The notes under the pieces were generated by a model. The model had not been told where the DNA came from and did not search any database. It saw nothing but the letters and a program-made list of their open reading frames with translations. A program made the position numbers and the translations under genes. Of a stretch of 64,000 bases of DNA, positions 11,001 through 23,000 are shown piece after piece; position 1 is the first letter of the stretch, and each line of letters begins with the position of its first letter. Source of the stretch: Chaenocephalus aceratus (Eukaryota; Chordata; Actinopteri; Perciformes; Channichthyidae); assembly GCA_023974075.1 (NCBI GenBank), contig CM043793.1:7496788-7560787 (forward strand). Direction: 5' to 3'.

Positions 11001-14000
11001 GATCAGCCAAGAGGAACTGCTCAGACAGAGTAAGTCATTAATGATCACAACTTTCCGCTCCACCTTAAATACTGGATGAGAGATTAGATAGTCTGATACA
11101 TGTCTTCTGATGAGTAGTATTTAGTGGTTTCTATTAAAAGAAAAATATTCATAACTATGTTTTCATTCATGACTATGTTTTCATTATACTATAATTAGTT
11201 GAAACTAAGAATTTTCTTTTCATTAGCCTAAAATGAAGTGCAGTGATGATGTATAGTCCACCCTGGAAGTTAGCATCACACGGGCTCCCTGGACAAAAAG
11301 CAATGGGAATTCCCCATTGGATTTTTCAGACATGCTTATAAAACTCTGGTATCATCAACATGAGCATGAATGTATTGGCTTCTAAAGTAGTGTAATGCTA
11401 GGATGGCCTCAGCGTGGTGAAGGAAAGATACCACAGCATTTTGTACTGCAACCTGCAATACCAGATTCTGCCACGTCCTTCTCACTGTCCTTTCGAAGCA
11501 TCGGTTTGCATTTTAAAGTCCTTCTTTAACAACATTGAGCAAGGTATATGTACACTGAATAACATGTTGGCATTTGTAATTGTTCATCCTATCAATACTG
11601 GCCACAAAGAGATACAAGTTATTTTAGTGTATAGGACACATCTCCAGTGCCCGTCCTTTGAGAAATTCAATAATACATCAGGCTGAAGTTAATATAATGC
11701 TGCAACAAATGACGGGGATATCTTCCCAAAGGGAATGTCGTTTTGGTACTAAAGTACACACTTTGTGTTACTGTCCCTTTTCAAGGAAACGCTGATGAAG
11801 CACAAAAAGAGATTTGTATGCCATATGCGCTTTCCTGTTTAGGTGGCAACCTGATTTTTCTATCAGCTTCAACTGAACTTGATTGTGTATTCTGTCACTG
11901 AGTGATTACTGGTACTTTTTTTGAAAGGTGATTTCTTGGCAGGCCAGTACAGACAAAAGGAATAATATAGTTAACAAAAACTATTTGAATGTACAATATT
12001 GTTTTCAAAAATGTAAAAACTCTTAAATGCTCATAACAGATACAGAACTAACATCCAGATCAGTATCTATTGTAATCACGAAACGGTTAATACATATTTT
12101 TCCTCATATTGTTTTTACAGAAATGACAGGAACTAAAAACGTAGCGTTCCCCTCAGTATGCTGATGTGTTTACCTGTTTTTCAGGTTACACATGTGCTCT
12201 GCAGAAAGACATCCTCTACCAGGGACGGATGTTTGTCTCTGACCATTGGATCTGCTTTCACTCCAAGGTGTTTGGCAAAGACACAAAGGTACCGAGAACT
12301 ACCCTACTGTTCCTGCAAAGTACTTTTTCCTTCATGTCAGAAAATATTGCTGTGGATAAATGTTCTGAGTATTTCCATCCCAGAGGTCTTTCACAATTGC
12401 GTCTCTTGTTTCCACTTCAGCATCCCAACCAGATATGTGACAGTGTTACAGATGATCTGTGCTACTGTATGCTTATTTAATAATGAATAATACAGTTGAA
12501 GTTATGTGAAGTGAATAGTGAGGTGCCGACTGTAGCATGAATTGAATTGATCAAATATTTATATTCACCTGGGGAAGCCTCACAGGAAACACAAATAGAA
12601 TCATCATCGGCGCGTTCACACCGCAGTACTTTTCCCACTTTAGTTCCGCAATGTCGCGTTCACACCGCAGTACTTTTCCCACTTTAGTTCCGCAATGTCG
12701 CGTTCACACCAAAAAGCGCCGGAACTAAAATGAGTTCATGAGAACCTTTTCACCCCCTTTTCGAGATGGGTCTGGCTGCAGATCGCAGCAAGGAGGCGTT
12801 TCCTATAGGGGCGTTTCCTATAGGGGCGTTTCCTAACTTTTTTTATCCAATAGCAACTTAAGGGATTCCAGCTGCTTTTATAAATCCTCGCAGAAGAAGT
12901 AATTGTTCTAGTGATGGGAATTCCGGCTCTTCTTGGTGAGCCGGATCATTTGGCTCACCAAGAAGAGCCGGCTCTTTCGGCTCCCAAAGGGCTCTTCAGT
13001 TTACCACATATTATACCTTTTAATTAAATCAAATGTAGCCCTGTTTTGACTAATGATTTATATGTGTACACATATATCACTTAAATTATTCTAGACATCC
13101 TTTGTACTAAAGTATTCAAAAGTAAAAATTACATGTTTAATATAAATTATTTGCTGTGGCCAATTGTTTTCATTGCATTTACAGACCCGTGTAACTCTCT
13201 GATACCACCCAATGAATGCATTGACTTGCTTGTAGAACCACGCTACACAAAACAAATGGCAACACCTATAAAAACTATTTAAAAAAAGGGGCTACTGTAT
13301 CAACCTATATAAAGTATATACATATAGTTGTTCTCCCTGCAGGAGAGGGGAGCGTGCTTTGAGATCAACTGCTAGGCTGCAGCGGGGAAAAGAGGGGGAC
13401 AAAAAGAGATCTCCGTCCTCCGTGTTTTATTCTTATAGAAGTAAGAAGAGAAGTAATGGGTCAGAAACCCTCCTTTTTACGCAGCGGTCCAGACATAGAC
13501 ATCATAGCTACGGCGACATATATTCAGTTGCCAGTTACTTTTGGCATTAGGGCAGGGATATCTTTCAAGGTTTGACATAATGAATTGTGCTACTTTTAAA
13601 GCAAGCAACGATGTTTTCAAATCTGTAATCAAAAAGCTCCTCAAAAACACTAGAGAAGCAGTTCCTGCCGTTGTTACGTTAGTTCAAACAGTAACAACGG
13701 ACTACTTTTCTTAGCGGATGCATGTCAATTTAAATCAATACAAAAAACTATTTTTTAAATCAATAAAATCTTTTTCTAAATCCATAAAAGCATTTCAATT
13801 ATTATTGGGAGTCATGTCGTTACTTTGTTGAGAATGTGGCCGTGTAACAGAGATGGAGTACTCGAGTCCTGGACTCGGACTCGAGTCGGACTTGAGTGCC
13901 GATTTTCGGGACTCGTGACTTGACTCGGACTCGCGCACTGATTGACGCGACTCGGACTTGGACTCGTGAATTCTCGCACAGGATGACTTGGACTCGGACT

Positions 14001-17000
14001 CGTGAATTCCCCCCCACGATGACTCGGACTCGACTCGTACATTGACGCTCCGACTTGGACTCGGACTCGAGCACATTTTCTCTGGAATCTGATGTCCTCT
14101 ATCCTGTATGGCGAGTTCACGTACTGGGCCCCGCTGTTCCAGTCTAGAGATGTCTACAGACACACCCCGCATCATGCTGTATGCTTTCACACATTCTGCT
14201 TCCACATTGGAAAAGAGCAAAATTCTCGTTATGTGGAAACAATATAGAAGAGAAGGCTCCGTAACACATGACTCTAAGGATCGAGTTCAGACATATAGGC
14301 TGTCTTGAACACTATCATCAGAGTAACGTGATCTAATCAATACATACAGATTCAGCCGATAACGAAAGCACATACTTAACATGCAGAATGACGTCATTAA
14401 GTAGCCATGTGCTTTCTGGGGCTAAATCTTTATCTGTAAACCGATTTAACCCGTAAAAGTTCCTTCAAAATAAGAGTCCCGATCTTATGACTATCAAAAT
14501 AAAAGTGCAAAACGAAAACTTTACCATAGGAAAATATTGGCATACAAATATAATCACTTCTCTAAAAGGTAACTCATTTTAAATATAGTTTATTTATATA
14601 TAATAATAATATTAATATTAGAAATAAGCTTTATATTTGTATAGCACCTATTACAAGAATTGTAGCCAAACTCGCTTCACAGCAGTTCAATAGACAGGAT
14701 AACAGCAACGTAGAGGAGCAGCTACATTTCAAAACATATATCCACGAAGATTAATACATGAAGACTTGTGACTCGGACTTGACTTGGACTCTTCTTAAGT
14801 GACTCGGAATTGGACTCGGACTCGAACACAGGTAATGATGACTCGGACTCGACTTGGACACTCCTTGGGTGACTCGGACTTGGACTCGACTTGGACACTC
14901 CTTGGGTGACTCGGACTTGGACTCGGACTCGAACACAGGTAATGATGACTCGGACTCGGACTCGACTTGGACACTCCCTGGGTGACTCGGACTTGGACTC
15001 GGACTCGACTACGACTCTCCCTTGGTGACTCGGACTTGGACTCGGACTCGAAGAGTGGTGACTCGAGGGTGACTTGGACTCGTGAATTGGTGACTTGACT
15101 ACAACACTGCCGTGTAATAAGCGGGATAATGTCCACATTGCACATTGCATAATGTGCCTTCATGCCGATCTAGATCCCTCCGCAAAAACAAAACGAAAAA
15201 CGTCTCGTTCGCGGGCGAGAGCCGGCTCCCGTCGTTCACTATAGGAAACGCCCCTATAGGAAACGCCCCTATAGGAAACGCCTCCTTGCTGCGGTCTGCA
15301 GACAGACTCTATTGCCCTTTTCCGTCCCTGCTAGAGAGCAGACTTGAAAAAGGTTCCTGTCTGATTGGCTGGTCGGAATGCAAACCACGCCCCGTAAAAC
15401 TCCCCAAAAGTTTTGTGAAGCCGCCATTTTATTATCCTTGCATTAGCATTAGCATTAGCATTAGCCCAGCGCAGAAACTGCTGGGAGTCCCAGCAGCTTC
15501 TACTGAAGCCAGTCCCCAACTCCGGGGACTTTGGGCGGCAGTATACGCTGTGAAGTGGTTTGCGGCCTACCAGTAAACCCAAAGCAGAAGAAGAAGAAGT
15601 GACGTCAGCGGCTTCATTTGCCTAATTCTCCCCCAGGGACTTATTCCGGTGTGAACGCGATCTGTACTTAGTTCATGAGAACTAAAGAGTTCTCATGAAC
15701 CTTTGTGGGAAAAGTGATGTGTGAATGCGCCTATTGACTACAAAAGACACAGAATGACTAAACAAAGGAAATAAATAATTAAAGAAGCACATCATTAATA
15801 TAAACAACTACAAAAATACATAAAATGACCACAAACAGCTTAGAAATACACAACTAGACATAAAACAGGTGGAAACAGACACAAAATGACTTAAACAGGG
15901 ACAGAAAAACAACTACAAAGATACACAAAATAAACGGATGGACGTGGAAAAAAAACAACATAAAACGGGTAGAAAGAGACACAAAATGACTACAAGGGAA
16001 CAGAAAACAACTACAAATAGACAAAGGTGACCAATAAGATAAACAAAACAACTACAAAGAGACATAAAATGACTACAGAGAGGCACAAAACATAACTACA
16101 TAAGCAGGTAGAAAGAGACCCGAGGCCTGGGGCCTATACTACGAATCAAGATTTTCGTTTAGCAAGCTAGGGATTTCCGGTCCGACGAATATCGCCACTA
16201 TACTGTTGATTTATTTAATGTATAAACTGCCCATATTGTTCATGTAGAACAGTGTTCACGTAAGCCTGCACATTGATTTTATTTTTCATTGAATGTAACC
16301 GTTTCAATAAGGATACATCTATTACAGGTTGAGGTAGAAACCATGGTGGAACAGCTGATAACAACAGTGTACAGAGTTTAAAGCGATCAAGTCACATTAC
16401 AGGATAAAGGAAATAGCCTACAGTTTAAACGGCCGTTGCACCGACTGTGTGAACGTGAAAATGAATAGAATATCAACTCCCATCTTCAGAGCAATCTGAC
16501 TATTATAACATTAGCGTTAAGAAAGCTTACTTAAATATCTGCCACAACATAAGTAACCGGATCAGAGTAACATTAAGTACAGTCTGCGGCACTGTGAGTG
16601 CAGAGGTCGATGTGTCCCATTATCATTCATATCACATCATAATGTATCATATATCTCCTTATCTGAGTCAGCTGAGCCGTATCTGGCCGTGCAACACTCA
16701 GTGTCAAATACTGTATGCAGAAGTATTAGTTTAAGTTGACGAAACACTCGAGACAAATGTAATTAAAGTCAGATCGTGTTTTAGACGGGGCAGTGATATC
16801 ATAAACCTGTTAATGTACGCATTCAAACACTTTTTCTTTTGCCAGCTGTATTCACCTTGCAGGTGCAGCTCTGTGGCTTTGATCCTGGATAAAGTGTTTA
16901 AGTCATGGATGTTTAAAGTTTAACTTCTTCATATGTCTAATATTATAGTTGACTTTTCATTCAGGAAGTATGACGCTGCGCTGTCAGTACGCTTCTCCAT

Positions 17001-20000
17001 GTTTGTGATTGGTCAAATGCTCCAAATACCACCCCTTTCATGTGAACGCGCATCTAACTAGATAGGACACGGCTGGCTTGAGCGATCCACTTGATAACCA
17101 GCGTCGTAGGACTGCTTAGCGAGAGCGCGTATGTTTTGGATTCAACCGGATAACTCAAACATATCCAGGTTAGGTTGAACCAGCTTCGTAGTACAGGCCT
17201 CAGGTAATGACTATCGAGGGACAGAAAACAACTACAAAGAGACACAAAGTGACTGCAGGGAGACATAAAACAACTATAAAAAGACATAAAACAACAACAA
17301 AGAGATAGAAAGTGACAATTAAGATACAACTAGGCCTACTAAAAGACATAAAACAACAAAAGAAGGCTGTGAGCGTTTCGATCAAAACAAAACAGTTGTA
17401 TTCCCCAAAAGGCATGCACTAGGCCAGGGGTGCCCAACCAGTCGATCGCGATCGACCGGTCGATCGCGGGGAGATTCCCAGGCGAGATGTGTCTAAAAAT
17501 AGAACAACAATATTCAGTTGTATCGTTAATGTCCTATAACATAATCTTCCTGTGGCAGAATAATGCACTTGAACGCATCAAAGCTTTCTGATTGGCCGGC
17601 GTGACCCCATGTGTCGGGGCGTGACTTGTGGGCAGTGGGCACGAGTTCGCTGACGTTGTCCGTGTCAACAGGAATGACAGTCCGCACACACACAAGACCG
17701 CAATGGCAGAAGCAAAAAAGCCCCAAATATATCATTTTCACTCCGAGTGGGAGGATGATTATTTTTGTATCTTTTCCAATTCAAAGTCCATCTGTCTCAT
17801 CTGCAATGTGAACTTGGCTTTATCGAAGAAGGGTAATTTAGGAGCGGCATTTCAAAACAGTGCACAAACGCTACGAGACGGAATTCCCTCCCAATTCTGC
17901 CCTCTGCTCCCAAAAGGGGAGGGGCCTGAAAGGAAAGCTAAATGCACAGCAGTCCATTTTCACCAGGCCCAACAACAAGAGCAAGGCTGCTACCATCGCA
18001 TCTTATCATGTCAGTCACGTTCTTGCGAAACACATGAAGTCTTTCGAAGACGGCGAAGTTGTGAAAGAAGCATTCATGGAGGCTGCGACGCACTTTTGGT
18101 GGACAGTAAAAATAACAGTAGCATTTCAACAGGTTTTTGATATAATAAAAACTCAAGTTAGATACCGTTATTAATGAGCTGTAAGTTTTAGTTTGTTTGA
18201 ACTTATTCATTATAATTATTGTACAAAATGGTATAAGAATGCAAACATTAAGATCTGTTCTGTTTAAATTGATTATAGTCTATTATCAATTCAGGTTAAG
18301 AAACTAGTGTTGCTTGCATCCTATTTTAAAAGGCATTTATTTGTATACTCGACTAAAATGCAACACAAAAAAGGGTTTGATTCTATTAATTTTGTCTTTT
18401 TTATTGCACTTTGGGAGCAGATTCCTGTGTAGCTTCAGATCTGAGTTGTCTTATTAGTAAGCCTAATTTATACTTTTGTAGCAACACTATTTTTATATAA
18501 TGGCAAAGAAAGGGTTCAGAGTATTTTCTTTTATCCCTGTGTCACATGTGGCAGCACTGTTCAATGTTTCTTGAAAACATTACCCACTGTAGTGTGACGT
18601 GTGAATAAACTTCAACTCTGTATCAACAACACTGTTGTGTAACTTCAGTTAAATACTTGTAGGCTATGTGTGTAGATTAGAAAGAGGTAAGATAAAGGAT
18701 CTGCAGTATTTTATGAAGTATTAATCGTACGAAGGTCAGTTTTATACAAGTAGAAGTGTGTATTTACCTGGTAGTAGGCTGTCAGTAATGGCTACGCCTC
18801 TCTACTTGGACTGGTAGATCTCGGCAGACTGGCTACTTTAAAAGTAGCTCTCGGTTCAAAAAAGGTTTGGCACCCTGCACTAGGCAAACAACAGAAAAAA
18901 CACAGAAGTCAGTCCTCCTCTTTATCCTCTATTTCTGGAGGTGTGCGAGTCAGTCCTTCCTCTCAGGACCCAGCCTACTGCAAGAGAGCCCAGAACCAGG
19001 TTACCATATGCTTTTATTCAGTGACTGATTACCTGGTTTTGGTCAGCTGTCTGGTCTCCGGCCAAGCCACTCCCATCACTCCAGCAGCCGGTGCCCTAAC
19101 CACACCCCGCGGCCACAGAGGCTAAATCACTATAAAGTCTGTGTGTCTTGCTCCTGTAGGTGGTTGGGCCCTTTTGCATTGTCTGAAAATACACCCATAA
19201 GTAAACATGAGAAAGAAGAAGTTACTGAGGCGCAATATTTACTGGAATCCTCTTTGAGTCCCAGAAACGTCTGTTTTTGGGATATCTTGGACATTATGTT
19301 GTTTTTGTCTGTTTCAGATCGCCATCCCAGTGATGTCCGTCTCGTGCTTCAAGAAGACCAAGACGGCCATACTGCTGCCAAACGCACTGGTGATCGGCAC
19401 CGCCAACGACAGGGTGAGTAGGAAACTCAAACTTTAATCTCAGTGACATTTTATTGCTAACACAAAAACCATTCCTTTAAAATCTAGAATGACAACAAGG
19501 TAATCTTCATATATCTGTTCCACATTAAAACTTAGTTTTTTGTTTCAGTACGTCTTCGTGTCCTTTCTGTCCCGAGACAACACCTACAAGTTCTTGATGT
19601 CCATCTGTTATCATCTGGAGGTAGGACATGTATTCCCATATGCCACTAGACTGTATATTTCTCATTAGTCACTTGTTGCCATGCATAAAATACTATTAAA
19701 TTACTTTTAACAAGGTTTAATTTATTTTTAAATAAAACAAGTTACATTTTACATCAGATCACTCCCACATTGCATTGCATTACTTATTCTTTCAATTGGT
19801 AGGATAGGGAAAGAGTTGGGACAATGATGTGCATAGACCATGGGTGCCCAACCAGTCGATCGCGAGATGTGTCTAAAAATAGAACAACAATATTCTGTTT
19901 TATCGTTAATGTCCTATAACATAATCTTCCTGTGCCAGAATAATGCACTTGAACGCATCAAAGCTTTGTGATTGGCCGGCGTGACCCCATGTGTCGGGGC

Positions 20001-23000
20001 GTGGCTGGTTGTCCATTGACGTTGTCCGTGGCAACAGGAGTGACAGTCCGCCATGGATGTATAATCAGAACTGGATACAGCGTGGGAGGCGTGGCCTCAT
20101 TAATTCCTATGAGAGTTGCTCATTAGCGCATGATGATAAAATGGCCCAACTTTTGAGAGAGTGAAACGTCACAGATTACCCGGCATGCCTGAGAAGTACC
20201 CGTATGTGCGCTCATAGCGCATGCGCAACTTTAACCAAAATGCTCGTTCATATCAAGCACGTCAATTTGCGTACACGTAACAGCACCACGCGTTCATGAC
20301 AGCATGGTAATGGATTGTTGTTATCATGGATTTGATATTAACGAGGCGGCAGTTAGCAGCTAGCGGCTAGCTAGTAATGATGCTAACGTACACATCAATC
20401 GTTATGTACTTATATTACGTTGTAACAGGATCTAGTGATATCCAACAGAGCTTCATTTAGCATGAAATAATTATTGCACTGTATATATACACACACAGTG
20501 CAATAAGCTTCTTAGTGCAATAATAAGCTACAGGGACGTTAATCTAACGTCGGTAATATTAACTTTATTCAATACAACATTTACGGTACAAGATTTAATC
20601 ATACAGCCCATGTAGTATACTATTTTACAAATGATGAATTACATCAAACATGTGCAATATATCCATTATTACAGCTCCGTGGGCTGGCAGTAAGGCGATA
20701 TGGGTCCGTTGTTATTATGCATCCATGGGTAAAGATAAACGCATGTAGTGCTGAACACGTAACATGAACGGCGCGGTCCCGTGGGTTAGATGCGCGTTCA
20801 TAATGCAGAGGGAAATAACTCTCAGAATAACGTTATTAGCACATTTTTACAACTTGAGGAACGAATGTTTTTAATAAGGGCTATACAAACGTTCATACTG
20901 GGTAGTTTATTTAGTTTAAAAAAAATTATCCAACGATTTACAGACCACTCTTTCCCCATGTAAGTCAATGGGAAAAAGTGTTTCCGGGCCTGGCAACCAA
21001 ACGGATGTGCAGTACCGCCGTTTGGCCACCACGAATATTTTCATCTGAGTCCGGCGCACTTCCTGGGGGCTTGCAGTCCGCACACACACATGACCGCAAT
21101 TATGGCAGAAGCAAAAAAGCCCAAAATATATAATTTTCACTCCGAGTGGGAGGATGATTATTTTTGTATCTAGGCAAGGCAAGGCAAGTTTATTTATATA
21201 GCACCTTTCAACACAATCCAATTCAAAGTCCATCTGTCTCATCTGCAATGTGAACTTGGCTTTATCGAAGAAGGGTCATTTAGGAGCGGCATTTCAAAAC
21301 AGTGCACAAACGCTACGAGACGGAATTCCCTCCTAATTCTGCCCTACGCTCCCAAAAGGGGAGGGGCCTGAAAGGATGGCTAAATCCACAGCAGTCCATT
21401 TTCACCAGGCCCAACAACAAGAGCAAGGCTGCTACCATAGCATCTTATCGTGTCAGTCACGTTCTTGCGAAATACATGACGTCTTTCAAAGAGGGCGAAG
21501 TTGTGAAAGAAGCATTCCTGGAGGCTGCGACGCGCTTTTGGGGGACAGTAAAAATAACAGTAGCATTTCAACAGGTTTTTGATATAATAAAAACTCAAGT
21601 TAGATACCGTTATTAATCAGCTGTAAGTTTTAGTTTGAACTTATTCATTATAATTATTGTACAACATGGTATAAGAATGCAAACTTAAATTGATTATAGT
21701 CTATTATCAATTCAGGTTAAGAAACTAGTGTTGCTTGCATCCTATTTTTTATTATTATTTAAATTATTATTTTTTATACTCGACTAAAATGCAACAAAAA
21801 AAGGGTTTGATTCTATTAATTTTGTCTTTTTTATTGCACTTTGGCAGGAGATTCCTGTGTAGCTTCAGATCTGAGTTGTCTTATTAGTAAGCCTAATTTT
21901 AATGGCAAAGAAACGGTTCAGAGTCTTTTATTTTGTCCTGTGTCATATGTGGCAGCACTGTTCAATGTTTCTTGAAAACATTACCCACTGTAGTATGTGA
22001 CGTGTGAATAAACTCCAACTCTGTATAAAAAACACTGTTGTGTAACTTCAGTTAAATACTTGTATGTGTGTAGATTAGAAAGAGGTACGATAAAGGATCT
22101 GCAGTATTTTATGAAGTATTAATCGTACAAAGGTCAGTTTTATACAAGTAGAAGTGTGTATTTACCTGGTAGTAGGCTGTCAGTAATAGAGAGTACGCCT
22201 CTCTATTTGGACTGGTAGATCTCGGCAGACTGGCAACTTTAAAAATAGCTCTCGGTTCAAAAAACGTTGGGCACCCCTAGCATAGACCAAGAACAGGAAG
22301 GTTAATTTCTGAGTTACGCAACAGGCCTTATGTGTCTATAAATACATGTGATTACTTAGTATACCAATATACCTGCAATTAGAATCAAAGCATCTTGTCT
22401 CTGTGTCTTTAAAGATAATGTTTTGTATTTGTCTTAAAAATATATATTTTTACAGAGTTCCAGCTGGTTACGAACCACTCAGCCGATTTAAAAATACAGT
22501 CAGGTTGACTTAGATTGACAGAGGTTTTAACTCCCTGAAAACTGAAATGTATCCCATAATGTTAAATTCATTTCATTTGATATGTTTGGGACTACAGTTT
22601 GAAAACAAGTACAAAGATTGCTGATTGTAGTTCTAGTACACCTTGTGTTCTTTTTTCTATGTCAGTATCAAAGACGGAATACCACTTCATGTATTTGGAT
22701 ATCAACCTAAAACCATGTGTATTACATAAATACTGTAAAATAATTGTGTACAGGAGAAGAGTCCATGCAGCAGCCCCGTCTCCTGCTCAGCTGAGAATAG
22801 CTTCAGAGGTCAGAGGTCACCTCGGTCGCCTCACTTCCCTCTGGTAGGTCAGACACAAGCCCACCAGAGCAGCAGTAGCCACATGAGAAATCTAGTTGCA
22901 ACATATACTGTACATGTATGATGTATTCTGTAAATATGCCTTTACGTTACGATGTTCTTCCCAGTGAATCTGAGAATTGATACATGAAGGAGGAAGTTGT

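Larger units (their letters stand above)
9941..12184. other. gramd2b introns 2-4, non-coding parts
   Basis: Apart from exons 3 and 4, these 2.2 kb are AT-rich with no open frame of interest and no recognised mobile element, unlike the later introns. Confidence 0.6.
13848..15109. mobile_element. hAT element with gactcgg minisatellite, TSD CCGTGTAA
   Basis: Left end cagagatggagtactcgag and right end gactacaacactg are flanked by the 8-bp duplication ccgtgtaa (13840-13847 and 15110-15117). Both subterminal zones are arrays of gactcgg/gacttgg/gactcgac units, in the same orientation on the + strand. No transposase; the Ser-Glu-rich open frames on the - strand are products of the repeat. Confidence 0.9.
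12609..15734. mobile_element. Large TIR DNA element with internal insertions
   Basis: Ends ggcgcgttcacac and gtgtgaatgcgcc are inverted copies. Farther in, aaggaggcgtttcctatagg...(12790-12835) recurs inverted at 15240-15290, and the agttcatgagaac block is also inverted (12730, 15670). The interior from about 12909 to 15230 is other repeats, including a GC-rich pair agagccggctc at 12950-12975 and 15219-15229 that may be the ends of another hAT-like insertion. No transposase is seen. Probably PIF/Harbinger-like by its CACTTCTTC/gtgacgtc context, but the family is uncertain. Confidence 0.7.
19839..22279 (+). mobile_element. BED-finger hAT derivative, copy B, TSD GCATAGAC
   Basis: Ends atgggtgcccaacc and ttgggcacccc lie between 8-bp duplications gcatagac (19831-19838 and 22280-22287). 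It matches copy A along its length, with a 1022-bp insertion at 20052-21073 and a short LINE-tail insertion near 21177-21220. It is in intron 7, in the same orientation as copy A. Confidence 0.93.

Noticed and set aside
12158..12490. Two + strand frames running through exon 5 into the intron
   Set aside because: They read past the conserved donor after GKDTK and lose all family similarity.
13855..15105. CRISPR-like array of short repeats
   Set aside because: Spacing and units are irregular, the host is a vertebrate and the array lies inside a hAT element.
13795..15163. Ser-Glu/Arg-Val-rich open frames on the - strand
   Set aside because: They follow the gactcgg minisatellite in three frames at once and have no independent coding signature.
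15145..15576. 143-codon + strand frame
   Set aside because: It lies across non-coding parts of a TIR element, including an (attagc)n repeat, with no recognisable protein motif.
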